A DNA stretch of 35,675 nucleotides from Stentor coeruleus (lineage: Eukaryota > Ciliophora > Heterotrichea > Heterotrichida > Stentoridae). Where the stretch lies: NCBI GenBank assembly GCA_001970955.1, contig MPUH01000769.1:1-35675 (forward strand), in the 5' to 3' direction. Positions 1 through 10,409 of this stretch are shown piece by piece. The notes beneath the pieces were generated by a model. It ran no database searches. It was not told where the DNA came from and saw only the letters and a program-made list of their open reading frames with translations. The position numbers and the translations under genes are program-made. The first letter of the stretch is position 1. Each line of letters begins with the position of its first letter.

Positions 1-38
1 CATTAGTCCCACCGCCAATCATTAGTCCCACCGCCAAT
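1..38. repeat. 19-bp direct repeat at window edge
   Basis: Positions 1-19 and 20-38 are identical (cattagtcccaccgccaat). The repeat lies within a kelch codon run and breaks its frame. It looks like a contig-end overlap left unmerged, as at the N sites elsewhere in the window. Confidence 0.6.
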
Positions 39-1418
39 ATATATATATGGCAAGTCTATAACTAAACAAGCTCCATATCTTTTACTTGGCTGCAGGTTTG
101 AAGTCGATTTCATTTCAGTCCATATATTTGTTATAGTGTTATATATAAATAATTCATTACTATAACCTGATTCAGTTTCTCCACCCCATATTACAATCAT
201 ATCACCTTCACTTGAACATGCAAAGGAATGGCTAGGGGAAGGACCATTGTTTTTCGATATAATTTGAGACCATATGTTTATAGAAGGTTTATAAATCCAT
301 AAATCATTAAGAAAACCAAATTTGCCTTGGCCTCCAAAAAGATAAAGTTTGGCTCGCACTGAAAATAAAGCTGATCTTAGTCTTAGAGGAGGGTAAATTT
401 TCCCTTGTGAAAGGATTATAGAAGATATATTAAAAGGTAAGGAAAGGGGCATTTGGATTAGAGAATTGTCTAAGGTTTTTGATGAAATACCACCAAATAG
501 ATATATTGAGTTATTATAGAAAGTATGACCGCAGTTTATAGGGAGATTTAGTGGTAGGATACTTGAGTTTGCAGATGAATTTGAAAGGAGCATTAAATTT
601 AAAGATTGCACTGATGATAAAAGCAGAAATAGAGTTTCATCAACAACTGCACATTCAACAATTTTGTTAATTTTTACTTGGCTTAATAAATGAAAAGTGC
701 TTATCTCACAAAAAAGAGTCTCAATATCACAAAAATAAGCCTTAACTAAAACATTTTCACTCTCATCAGACCTTAAATATATAATTTTGTTTTCAAAAAC
801 TTCTAGATAACTAAGTTGTTGGTTTTGCTCAATTATTTGTGATTCATTAAAGTATACAGTCTTCAATTCTTCAGAAAAAATGTTAAACCTATATAAAAAT
901 TACACAAAAATAGAAATTGAAAATGAATTATCAACAGAAAGATAAATAAAGTACTCTACATTTTTGTACTCTAAGTATCTGGTCTCAGAAATAGGTTTTG
1001 ATATCTCATTTGGATAATTGATTTTATTCCAAACATAATAGGAAGTTGAAAAACACCAGAGGTCAGAAAATATATATATGTCAGAATCACCTGAATATAT
1101 ACAAAATTCTTTAGTTTTATCTCTATAAAAACTTCCTGAATTTCTTCTTGGTTCTAAATATTTTATACCTGGAATATCAGATTGAGCGTAAATAATATTC
1201 CAAATTATACTATTCAGATCAAAAGTCCACAAATCATTCAAAAAGCAACAATTACTTCGTCCTCCAAACAAATATATCAAGTTTCCTACAGGATCTAAAG
1301 CCAATGATGGATCTGTTCTTGGCTCTGGATTAATTCCATCCTCAGCAAGGTCAATACTGTTAATGATAATTTCAGCATAGACCTTTACTAAAATTAATAG
1401 CCCATACAATAATACCAT
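1..1418 (-). CDS. Secreted kelch-repeat protein, 3' end cut by window edge
   Basis: Two exons on the minus strand: exon 1 at 1418-904 and exon 2 from 888 to the window edge, joined across a 15-nt intron (889-903). The start ATG is at 1418, and the first 15 residues (MVLLYGLLILVKVYA) form a hydrophobic signal peptide, so the protein should enter the secretory pathway. The rest contains repeated kelch blades with the typical glycine pair and Tyr/Trp pattern (LIYLFGGRSN, IYLFGGIS, LYLFGGQGKFGFLNDLWIY, IVIWGGETESGYSNELFIYN, YIYIGGGTND). Kelch blades fold into a beta-propeller used for protein or glycan contact; no partner can be named. The last blade stops at the edge, where a 19-base direct repeat (1-38) shifts the frame into an artificial stop, so the gene almost certainly continues to the left. 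Confidence 0.85.
889..903 (-). other. 15-nt spliceosomal intron in kelch gene
   Basis: On the minus strand this reads GTAATTTTTATATAG: GTA at the 5' end, A at position 10, TAG at the 3' end. Without splicing the frame meets TAA at the intron start. With splicing, FV joins FNIFSEEL and the kelch frame continues. Confidence 0.85.
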
Positions 1419-2144
1419 GAATCAATTATAAATAACAATTAAAATCTTTGATATTAAGATAATCATATTATATTGTGCAAGCACAAGAAACCTAATTTTA
1501 GATCTTGAATGTAAGAAATAAATTTTAATTTATAAATGGCTTTACCCAAAGATGAATATTATAATATAAATTGTATTCTATTATGGACAAGAAAATCAGA
1601 CATCATTTTATATTGAACTATACAAGCTATGACTTCTAGATTGGAGACTTAAAATGTAATTTTTTATTTTGCAGTTTGTTGAAAACGGCTAAGACAACTG
1701 AAAAAATCGTGCAGACCAACCACTTTGAGCATATTAAAACTTAATGAAATTTTGGACGGAGGTTAAGAAAAATAATATCGATGAAAACATAGATAGAGTT
1801 CTAAAAGCGAAAATAACATTCTTGTGAACTACTTAAAGAAACTTAAAGGACTTAAATTAAAGGCAAAACACAATAAGAGTAGGAAATAATTAAATAATAA
1901 TAGAAAAAAGATTTGATAAAAACAAAATCATTTTAGATAAAATATCTTGTATTTACCTAAATCTGAGGTTGATACACATTAAGAAAATAACTATTTGTAT
2001 AAACTAGAGAAACCTCAGCTCACAAATGAAATAATAAATTTATTTTGTGATAAAATTTGCTAACAAAATTGAGTTTCAGAGAATTTTTAAGTTTTAACAC
2101 GATTACTTATTTTTTAAAGGAATCATTTCATCCTATTACAAATA

Positions 2145-2457
2145 TTAGCTATAATGGATTTTAATATATTCTATTAATAAAATAATCATCTTTACCAAAA
2201 ATATCCATATATTACTTTGAATCTTTAAAAATTGCCTCCAATAAACTTCCTTCAATCTAATTTGCTTAAATATTCTTCTTAAAGTATTAAAATAATCATA
2301 TGAATTTTTTGAATTTTCGCTGTACAAAGAAAATAAATTTACAAGAGATCTTCTTTTTGTAATATAAAAGCTGATAATACTTCCATCCACAAGCACATGC
2401 AGTCCAGCATTTTTATAAAATTTAATGATTTCTATAAGCAAAGCCTCTTCTACTACT
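2145..2457 (-). pseudogene. Unrecognised open frame, possible gene relic
   Basis: About 100 codons are open on the minus strand without an ATG start. The frame can be read from about 2457 (KVVEEALLIEIIKFYKNAG...) to a TAA at 2145. The first 50 codons have a protein-like mix (AGLHVLVDGSIISFYITKRR), while the end is Ile/Lys-rich as in noncoding DNA. The in-frame stop just upstream (TAG at about 2460) closes a 16-nt GT...AG string (GTGAGTTTCAGTTTAG), which could be an intron, but no start is found beyond it. It could be a terminal exon, a decayed gene or chance. No family is recognised. Confidence 0.2.
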
Positions 2458-2569
2458 TTCTAAACTGAAACTCACCGAAATGAGTTTCTGTTATTTTTAT
2501 TTTCAATTCTTCTACTACTTTCTAAACTGAAACTCACCGAAATGAGTTTCTGTTATTTTTATTTTCAAT
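2446..2569. repeat. 62-bp exact tandem duplication containing a hairpin
   Basis: Copies at 2446-2507 and 2508-2569 are identical. Each contains the palindrome GAAACTCA-CCGAAA-TGAGTTTC (8-bp stem, 6-nt loop). No N separates them, but the size resembles the N-flanked assembly duplications in this window. Confidence 0.8.
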
Positions 2570-3586
2570 ATTTTGAGTTTTTTTTTAGCATTCTTCTATT
2601 AAACTCTAACCTAAATACTCCAATATCCTGATTATGAGCTAAAATCATCAGAATTCATAATTTTTTCTGAATGATTAGCAACTTTATATTCTTCTAAATC
2701 ATGATAAATAAAGGATTCTCTACAAGAAGATTTTCTCTAGGAACAGCCCGATATACTATTCCAGGATTTAGCTTCTATCAATATCATTAAGAGCGTAGCC
2801 TAATCCTTATTCTTCGCAATTCCATAAATAATTTATAAGATTTCTTCTAGTAATACCTCTAAATACCCATACCCAAACATTCAATATCTGTTGTTTATTG
2901 TATTTTCTCATGTAAAGTAAAGCATAAAAGTGATCGAATGATTAGATTTTTAGAATGTTAAGACAAACAATCAAATCAATTGGAAAATTAGTGATTTAAT
3001 ATTTGTACTTTATGATATTAAAGGAAATGTTTGTTATAGATATTACTTAGATTAACTGCATAGAAATTCTCTTCAAAGATGATTATAATTTTTAGTAAAC
3101 TTCATGCCCAATTTTTAGATTCTGAAATTATTCTTTAATAAAACAGGATGAATTTTTTTCATAGAGGTGATAATAGATTTTATTAAACAAAAGTATTTAC
3201 ACAAAAAGCATGCAATCAACTGAAAGCTCTCTACAAATAAATATTATTAGGCATAATAAATTTCACTAATTTTGAGATTTGAAATCTACATCATTTTTAT
3301 GTCATCACCTATATTACCAAAAAATAATTCTTTTTTACAATTAATCACTTGCAAAAAATATTCACTTCCAAGTAAAAATTTCCATAATTTATCTATAATA
3401 ATAGCACTCAAAATACACCTATTTATCACATTTTAATTACCCTCCAATATCAATAATAAAAACATCTACTATAAAAACAAACATAAAACAACAAATAAAA
3501 TATATGCTTTTTCGTTTAATATTCATATTTGATATTTTAAAACCCAACAACAAAACTTTCATTATATAGTTGTTACCATATTTTAA

Positions 3587-5350
3587 ATGTACAAGCCTCA
3601 GTCTTACTTAACAAATGAAATATCCCCCCAAAGAAAACTAGCGATCAAAATCAAAAAGCCTTCAATCAAAATAAATACAAGTTTGAATAGATCCTCACAG
3701 TATAAACACAATTTATCAGAATTATCAACACCAAAATACCCGAACCCAAATATTTCTGTTAAAGCTCCAGCAACAACAACTGCAAAAAAGGTAAAAGAAA
3801 TTCCTAAATTACTATTCACTAAAATTCGATATGACGGTGATGTTAATTTATCTACAACCAGAGCAAGAAAACATAAACATGCGTTTAGTGAAAATGTTAA
3901 TCCACCAGATCATACAACTGCTTCTAATACAATAGTTACAGGAAGTAGACTATCTAAGCAGCTAAACCTAACTCATAGGCTAACAGAAAGTATTTCATCA
4001 ACAGAATCATTAGTTAAAGCCTTTACCCCGCGCAGATCTATGGAAGAAGAAAGAAAACTTCTTTGGCATTCTACAAAACTTCCTGCAACTCCAGCTGTAG
4101 TATTAAAAATCTTCATGCATAAAATGAATAACTTTGAACAAGCTGAGATTTTGAATTATCATGAAATTTATTTTATAGGCAACTATTTTACTAATAGTGG
4201 AAAAGATATTATAACTAGGAATAACGGATATGATGATGATCGAGGAGATTATAAAATAACTATTGGTGACCATATTGCTTATAGATATGAAATTTTAAGT
4301 ATTTTAGGAAGAGGAAGCTTTGGTCAAGTTGTTCGTGTACTTGACCATAAGAATAAGATTGAAGTAGCTTTGAAAGTTATAAGAAATAAATCAAGATTTC
4401 ATGAACAGGCATTGGTTGAGATTGAGATTTTAAAGTATCTTAAGGATAAAGACTCTAATGATAATTACTGTATAGTTCATCTTGAAGATTATTTTATTTT
4501 TAGAAAACATATGGTATTGAATATTTAGTGTATAACATTTGAGCTTTTGAGTATAAATCTTTATGAGTTTCTTAAAAGCAATAGTTTCCAAGGGTTGTCT
4601 TCAAGTTTGATAAGACGTTTTGCATCTCAAATTCTTCATGCTTTGTTGTTATTGAATCGTTATAAGATAATTCACTGTGATTTAAAACCTGAGAATATAT
4701 TATTAAAACAAGTTAATAGATCAACATTGAAAGTTATAGACTTTGGGTCTTCATGTTTTTATGAAAAACGCATGTATACATATATTCAAAGTCGTTTTTA
4801 TAGAGCACCAGAGATAATTTTAGGGATATCATATAGTACTGGGATTGATATGTGGAGTTTTGGGTGTATTTTAGTAGAGTTATTTACAGGGTATCCTTTA
4901 TTTCCTGGAGAAAGTGAGGGTGAACAGATTCAGTGTATGATGGAAGTCTTAGGACTACCCCCAATATCAGTAATGGAGAGGTCGACAAGAAAAAAACTGT
5001 TTTTTGAGCAAGATGGGACTCCGAAAATAACTGCAAATTCTCGAGGTAAAGTAAGACTTCCTGGAAGAAAAAGCTTAAGAGATATACTTAAAGGGTCGGA
5101 TATAGCATTTCTCGACCTTGTATGTGGGTGTTTAGAATGGGATCCAATAAAAAGAATAACTCCAGAGGAAGCTTTAGCTCATGATTGGATGATTGATAAT
5201 GTGAAAAAGCTTAATAAAAGCAACTCTAGGGGAGGCAGTGCACAACCTCATCAAGGTTTAACATCAAGACACTACAAGAAAACTAGTGAAATATTTGTAA
5301 AGCCTACTCTTCACAGATCACATAAAAAGTCCTTGAACTTATTTAACTAA
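3587..5350 (+). CDS. DYRK-family protein kinase (class 2, DYRK2/4-like)
   Basis: Two exons (3587-4513 and 4529-5350) encode 582 residues. The N-terminal 160 residues are basic, Ser/Thr-rich and probably disordered. Residues about 165-200 (TPAVVLKIFMHKM..FEQAEIL.Y.EIYFIG) match the NAPA accessory region of class-2 DYRKs, and 212-222 is the DYRK homology box (NNGYDDDRGDY). The kinase domain has the glycine loop LGRGSFGQV (240-248), Lys263 in ALK, catalytic Asp360 in HCDLKPEN, DFG at 380-382, the YTY activation motif (Tyr392, Tyr394) and APE at 402-404. All catalytic residues are present, so an active dual-specificity kinase that autophosphorylates the second Tyr is expected. The intron falls in the hinge just before CITFELL. 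DYRKs act in cell-cycle and morphogenesis control; this one's substrate is unknown. Confidence 0.95.
4514..4528 (+). other. 15-nt intron in DYRK gene
   Basis: GTATTGAATATTTAG, with A at position 10. Read through, it ends in an in-frame TAG. Removed, it gives FRKHM-CITFELLSINLYEF, which matches the conserved DYRK hinge. Confidence 0.93.
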
Positions 5351-5434
5351 TAATGAATATGTTCTTAAATTTTAAGAAGAAAAACCAAAATTCAAAACTA
5401 GTTTTACCTAATGATTTTAGGATATTAACCTAAA

Positions 5435-5665
5435 TTACTTTTCTCCCCATACGTCTCTATTATAATGATCCTTTTTACGCATGTAGTGGAGCCTGGACCT
5501 AACATCTTCAGGACACCAACGTTTATAAGCTTCCCAAGTATCAGGACATAAATAATTGTTTTCACTCTTCATTTCATCTAAGCACTCGAAGTGCATTTCT
5601 TTAGAAATCAAACATTGTTTATAGCTCATAGGTGCAGAGCTACCTGAAAACCCTCTATGCGCCAT
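5435..5665 (-). CDS. COX6B/COA6-like twin-cysteine mitochondrial protein
   Basis: A 76-residue protein with cysteines spaced CX9C (Cys18, Cys28) and CX10C (Cys40, Cys51), the arrangement typical of cytochrome c oxidase subunit 6B and the assembly factor COA6. The context YKRWCPED followed by a basic tail resembles the COX6B/COA6 end. Such proteins have no cleaved presequence, are oxidised by the Mia40 system in the intermembrane space and sit on, or help build, complex IV. The length fits the family (about 75-90). The start ATG is at 5665, only 29 bp from the possible start of the divergent TTLL gene. Subunit 6B and COA6 cannot be separated by eye. Confidence 0.75.
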   Translation of the reverse strand: MAHRGFSGSSAPMSYKQCLISKEMHFECLDEMKSENNYLCPDTWEAYKRWCPEDVRSRLHYMRKKDHYNRDVWGEK

Positions 5666-5694
5666 AGTAAATTATATAATAAAACCAATAACCA

Positions 5695-7599
5695 ATGCTC
5701 GATCCACTCCCATTGTACTTCAAAAGAATAGGCTTTCAATTTATCACGACTCAAAAATATATGGATAAAAAAAACATTATAACTGAAAATAAATCTCTTA
5801 GTCCTAAATCTTTTCCAAAAGCCAAAAAAGATAACTTAGAAAAAAATTTCTTCACTAAGCTTGATGAGAAAAAAATTTATAAAAATGAAGAAATCAAACG
5901 GACTAGGTTAGAAAGTTTGCATTATCGTAAACCTGATCCATTAATAAGGGAACCAGCAGAACTTTTTATAAATATTGAAAAGAAACAAATACTTGAAAGA
6001 TCTCCTGATCATGAGAAAAAAACTATGAAGAAAGTTGTTGTTAAGCCTAGTTCGCCTTTTAAAACTTTTTATAATAAGAAAAACTCTTCTGAGGCTTTAC
6101 CAGTAGATGCTCCAATACCTTTGCCACAAACTTTACAACCACCTCCAACATCTTCAGTATTTATTCAACGCCATTTCAGTCCTTATGATACTTGGAAAGC
6201 TAATAATAATATTCCAGTAACAAAAAAGGTTTTTATTATAAATGGGAACTATCCAGATGTAAGAAAAGCACTTCTTCAAAGAGGATGGATTGAAAACTCT
6301 GATAACGAAAGCATTTATTTTGATTTGAAATGGGCTAGAAATGCGAGGGTGCCCCAAAACATGCTTGAATGGCAATTGTACAACCATTTCCCAAGAAATT
6401 TTGAACTTTCAGTCAAATGGCAACTTTATGACAATATAAAAATGACTAATAAAGTAACCCGTGCAAATTATCTCACATTTATGCCAAGAAGTTTCAGACT
6501 TGATGCTAAAGGTTTTGAAGATTTTTCTGAAACTTTTAAAGCAAACTATTGTGTTTCTATATTAAAAACTTTTATGCAACATCCAAACAAATATTTACCT
6601 GATCAGATAGTTATTGCTAATACTGTATGCAAACGATGGATTCAAGAAATAGAAAAACAAAATTCTTTTGAAGAAAGTCTTTCATCATTGGTCATGAATG
6701 TTGAATGGAAAATTTTAACAAGTAAAGATGCTAATGAAATAAAAAGTTCTTTTGCACGAATGATGATAAATTTGAACCAAGACGCATATTCAATGACTTT
6801 AAAAACTTTAGAAAAACTTGAAGAAGTTGATACACAGTATTACTTGAATGGATCGAAAAACATTTGGATTGTAAAAGCAGGAAGAAAATCACGAGGAAGG
6901 GATATTGCTTTGTTTAATGATATAAATCAATTGCGTATGCATACATCAACTAGTAATTCTTGGGTTGTTCAGAAGTATATAGAAAACCCATTAATCATTT
7001 CTAATAGGAAATTTGATATAAGACAGTGGGTGCTAATAAGTTCTTCTGATCCTTTGACAATTTGGATATATAAAAAGTCTTATTTAAGATTTAGTCTTGA
7101 AAATTACTCAGATGATAATATTGCAAACCCATATATTCATCTAACAAACAACAGTATATCAAAAAAATCGAAAAAATTCTCATCTTCTGAAATCAAAGGT
7201 TGCATGTGGAGTATTGAACAATTCCAAGAATATTTGAAAGCTGAAAAAAAAATCGATGTTTGGAATGCTCAGATATTTCCTGCTATAAAAAAAATAGTAA
7301 AATATTCTCTATTAGCGATTGGAAATCTTGGGAGAAAGAATAGTTTTGAGATACTTGGTTATGATTTTATGATTGATGATAAATTAAAACCTTGGTTGTT
7401 AGAGATTAATTCAAGTCCTGCTATGGATTATAGTACAGTAATTTGTAAATAGAATGTAACAGAAATTCTTGTTAAAGAAGTTCTTGAAGATGCTATTAAA
7501 GTTATAGTTGATTACCCTTCAGGGGTACAGGACACAGGCAACTTTGAATTGTGCTATAAAGCTAAGAATTTCCCATTTAGAAGGACAACACTTTTTTAA
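5695..7599 (+). CDS. TTLL3: Tubulin tyrosine ligase-like protein, TTLL3/8 glycylase type
   Basis: Exons 5695-7437 and 7453-7599 encode 629 residues. The first ~175 residues are Lys-rich and variable. The TTLL core follows: FIINGNYPDVRKALLQRGW...FDLKW...NHFPRN (typical of TTLL3/8/10), then IWIVKAGRKSRGRDI (nucleotide-binding strand), WVVQKYIENP, RKFDIRQWVLI, YIHLTNNSI and FEILGYDFMIDDKLKPWLLEINSSPAMDYST. This enzyme class adds glycine to tubulin side chains in cilia and is important for axoneme stability. The usual KPG..SRGRGI reads KAG..SRGRDI here. The intron restores the conserved end MDYST-NVTEILVKEVLEDAIKVIVDYP. An alternative start is Met at 5761, which would leave 95 bp to the divergent COX6B-like gene. 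Confidence 0.92.
7438..7452 (+). other. 15-nt intron in TTLL gene
   Basis: GTAATTTGTAAATAG, with A at position 10. It ends in an in-frame TAG when retained. Splicing joins MDYST to NVTEILVKEVLEDAIK, the expected C-terminal helix of TTLL enzymes. Confidence 0.93.
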
Positions 7600-7752
7600 T
7601 AATTAAATCTAAGATTTGGCATAGTAAAATTTAATAATAAGTGTAGAGGTTGTTTATTTTTGAAATTATAAACACAATAAAGATTATTATTTTTTTATTC
7701 AATCCTTTAACGTAAAATTTTATTTGTTCAATTGACTTTAACTTAAACTAGC

Positions 7753-8838
7753 CTATACTTTAGATATTTGATTTCCAAAGATTTTTTCAATGCCATCAAT
7801 AACACCATCTCCCCAGAAAAACTCAGATTTAAATTTGTTTACTCTCGGCTTTTTGTCAAACCACTCACACATTTCTCCCTCCGCATTTCCAACTAATATT
7901 CCGTGATGCTCAGGATCCCTAAACATTTCTATATCATTACCTGAATCTCCAGCAACAATAGTATGATCAGGTGCAAATTTAAAATATTTTTGAGCATATC
8001 TTACACCCATTCTTTTCCCCCCAATTCTAGGAGTTATATCAATATATCTCCAATCTGCAATACCTGATATTATAGCTCTTGCATGAATTACTTTTCCTTC
8101 TCTTATCTCACCACTTGTATTTTTTAAGAAATGTTTTAATCTATTTTTGTGTTCAAGGACATCAGGTAATCGTGCTGTAACCCAGATTTTAAAAGGATAT
8201 ATATACTTTTTAGTTGGAATAACCATCCATGGAAAGTGCTCTATCATTAATTTCGCCATGATTTCAGAATCCCAATTTTCCCCATCATATAGATGATGAA
8301 AGTCAATATGATTTAAATACTGGCCTGTTTTATAATCTTTTGTATATGCGTCACTGCCTACAGCTGTCACAATCATATCAGGTTCTAGCATTTTATAACC
8401 TTGATCAAATAATTCTTGATATTCTTCTAAGCTTCTGCCTGTACTATATACTAATTTAGATCCAGTAAAATAGTGTTTACTAATCCAATATTCATTAAAC
8501 CTTCTTTGTGCGGCATGAGTATCAGGATGAGATCCAATTAAAGTATTATCAAGATCACTTATCAGAAGTATTGATTCTGATTGTATTATTGGTATTTCTT
8601 TACCACGATAAACAGCAAATAAAGGCACCCCAGGGTTTTGATAATTTTTTCCGGGTTGAGGGTTGTCCCAAAGGCCATCACCATTAGTGAAGACGAATTC
8701 TCCGAGATAAGCCAAATTTATTTGTTGCCAACTTCTACGGGAAGGATGAGGAGACATTTTCAATGACTTCCATTGTCCTTCATAGGAAGTGTGGATAAAG
8801 CATGGGCTCCAGTTGGTGAAATAATAGACAGTGACCAT
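7753..8838 (-). CDS. Starch-binding module (CBM25-like) fused to HAD sugar-phosphate phosphatase
   Basis: 361 residues in one exon, starting at the only ATG that includes the first strand (VTVYYFTNW). Residues 1-75 look like a CBM25/CBM53 starch-binding module: paired Trp at 10 and 23, IHTSYEGQW, GEFVFTNGDGLWDNP and NY at 65-66. Residues 88-355 are a HAD hydrolase of the sucrose-phosphate phosphatase type: DLDNT (Asp95 nucleophile, Asp97 acid/base), STGRS (132-136), Lys275 in GGKRMG and the acidic motif GDSGND (297-302). All catalytic residues are present. The enzyme should remove phosphate from a sugar phosphate, or from phosphate on a storage glucan to which the binding module would tether it. 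The substrate is inferred. No signal peptide is seen, so the protein is probably cytosolic. Confidence 0.85.
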   Translation of the reverse strand: MVTVYYFTNWSPCFIHTSYEGQWKSLKMSPHPSRRSWQQINLAYLGEFVFTNGDGLWDNPQPGKNYQNPGVPLFAVYRGKEIPIIQSESILLISDLDNTLIGSHPDTHAAQRRFNEYWISKHYFTGSKLVYSTGRSLEEYQELFDQGYKMLEPDMIVTAVGSDAYTKDYKTGQYLNHIDFHHLYDGENWDSEIMAKLMIEHFPWMVIPTKKYIYPFKIWVTARLPDVLEHKNRLKHFLKNTSGEIREGKVIHARAIISGIADWRYIDITPRIGGKRMGVRYAQKYFKFAPDHTIVAGDSGNDIEMFRDPEHHGILVGNAEGEMCEWFDKKPRVNKFKSEFFWGDGVIDGIEKIFGNQISKV

Positions 8839-9401
8839 ATTAGCTTTATACTGCAGAAGATTTGGATAAAGAATTATTATGAAATTTTTACTGATTATAA
8901 GTATTATATAAGAAATTTATTGCAAATGTATAGTTTTATTTCAATCATAGTATTGCAGTTATGCATTCTTTGGATTGTGAATTTTACTTCAAAAATATAT
9001 TTTTAGTTCTGATTTCAATAGTAATCATTGGGTTAGTATTTTTTTTACTAGTAGTAGTAGGGTTTTCTACTTTACTGTTCTGAATTTTAAAACTGGATCT
9101 GTATATCAGAATTTTTTGAATAAAATGCTTGAAGGAGTTTAGTTTTTTAAGTTAAAATTAAGATATTTATTCAATCTAATGCAATAAGACAAATTAGATA
9201 GTATTAGAAATATCTAAAGATAGTTAAAACAGTGATATTTGGAAATTTTATAGTTTAAATACTGAAGAATTGTAAATACAAACTAATTAGAAAAGTGCGA
9301 TTATATTATAAGTGATTCATTATCACATTTTTTTTTGCGTAAAGGTACTACTTATAAAAATATCTTGTAATAAACTAGACAAATTTGATAATTTAAAACA
9401 A
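8839..9401. other. Intergenic, nothing recognised
   Basis: 563 bp of AT-rich sequence upstream of the phosphatase gene. A short open frame near 8927-9006 (plus) is hydrophobic and has no family signature; it is treated as noncoding. Confidence 0.5.
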
Positions 9402-10409
9402 TTAAGGATAAGGTTTAAACATGTATGTGCAATCTGATAATGATCTTGAGTTATTAACTTTAGAATCAATGTATTTCTGTGAAATTCTCGGAGGCCTAAC
9501 TTTATTCTCAATTGCGAAATCAGAATCTTCAAAGATAACAGTATTTCCTATACATGACTCTTCTGTGTTTATTATACAAGTTTCCTCGCTTTCTTCAGTA
9601 TTTCGCATTTCAAGTGGCCTCAACGTATTTTTTTTTGTTTTTGATGGAGTTTTTATTATCTCAAGTAAGCTCTGAGCTAGTAATAAGCTTCTTTGGTTCT
9701 TCAAATCTGATTGAAACACTTTTTTTGGAGGCGGTTTAATATCTTCCTTAACTTTCATTCCACAACACTCAAATATAGCTGATAAAAGCATATAAAACGC
9801 ACGGGAATGTAATAACGACTCTGGAGAAATGTTTAAAAATATACTAAATGAAGTAAAAATTGTTTCTATATAAATCTTACTTTCTGAAACTTTACAATGT
9901 TTAATGCAATACTCTATTTTCTCCATAACTTTTTCCATACGTTCAGGTACTGAAACATAATTCATCATTGTTTGAAAAGAATTTATTTTTAATCCTTTTA
10001 AGCTGATAGTATGGTCAATATCAGCAAATATTATAAGTAACGATGTAAAAAGATTTTCAGTATCTTTATTTTCTTTTTCTCTTTTGATAGTCTAAATGTT
10101 TTTTACAGTGATTTTTTTTTTGGTAATATTAGCTAGAGCACTTTTTAGTTTACATTCTAAGTCTTTAGTTAATATTCTTTTCATCCCAACTTTTGCTACT
10201 CCTGATGGAAGAGATGATGTAGGATTATCGGCTTTAGGGAGATAACTTGGTTTGACTTGTGATGTAGAAAAATCATAACTTCCTTCACGATTTGATTTTT
10301 TTGTTCTCTGAATGGAAATGCTACGATCTCGATTTAGAGTTTTTTGAAATGAATTGTTTAAGGGGATGCTGCAGTGAAGATCTGAATTTTTAACTGAAGC
10401 TTTTAACAT
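9402..10409 (-). CDS. Unknown two-exon protein
   Basis: Exons 10409-10107 and 10091-9402 join across a 15-nt intron to give 330 residues. The N-terminal ~75 residues are Ser/Lys/Arg-rich and probably disordered. The centre (about 100-215) is predicted helical: it begins LFTSLLIIFADIDHTISLKG and continues through PERMEKVMEKIEYCIKHCK and SPESLLHSRAFYMLLSAIFECC. The C-terminal third is acidic and Glu/Ser-rich (MRNTEESEET, NTEESCIGN). No catalytic motif, signal peptide or membrane span is evident and the family is not recognised. The helical core could be a protein-interaction domain. The start ATG at 10409 is the first in frame. Confidence 0.65.
10092..10106 (-). other. 15-nt intron in unknown gene
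   Basis: On the minus strand GTAAAAAACATTTAG, with A at position 10. Retained, it gives an in-frame TAG. Removed, KKKIT continues as TIKREKENKDTENLFTSLL, and the downstream frame stays open for 229 codons. Confidence 0.85.

Larger units (their letters stand above)
1419..3586. other. 2.2 kb AT-rich intergenic gap
   Basis: No convincing gene was found between the kelch start and the DYRK kinase start. The gap holds the 62-bp tandem repeat at 2446-2569 and the open frame at 2145-2457 (minus), both listed separately. Elsewhere stops are dense in all frames. No tRNA-like B-box or rRNA sequence was seen. Confidence 0.5.

Noticed and set aside
2715-2765. Kinase-like peptide STRRFSLGTARYT in the left gap
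   Set aside because: A short resemblance to an activation loop, with stops on both sides and no other kinase motif in order; it may be chance.
3604-3819. Minus-strand open frame inside the DYRK gene
   Set aside because: Shadow of the strongly supported plus-strand kinase. The same applies to frames at 6154-6387, 8773-9006, 9421-9739, 14312-14557, 20593-20823, 20957-21241, 22272-22538, 25056-25403, 27761-27965, 33479-33706 and 34235-34447.
9323-9532. Minus-strand frame overlapping the end of the unknown gene
   Set aside because: It overlaps the supported frame out of phase and has no ATG context or motif.
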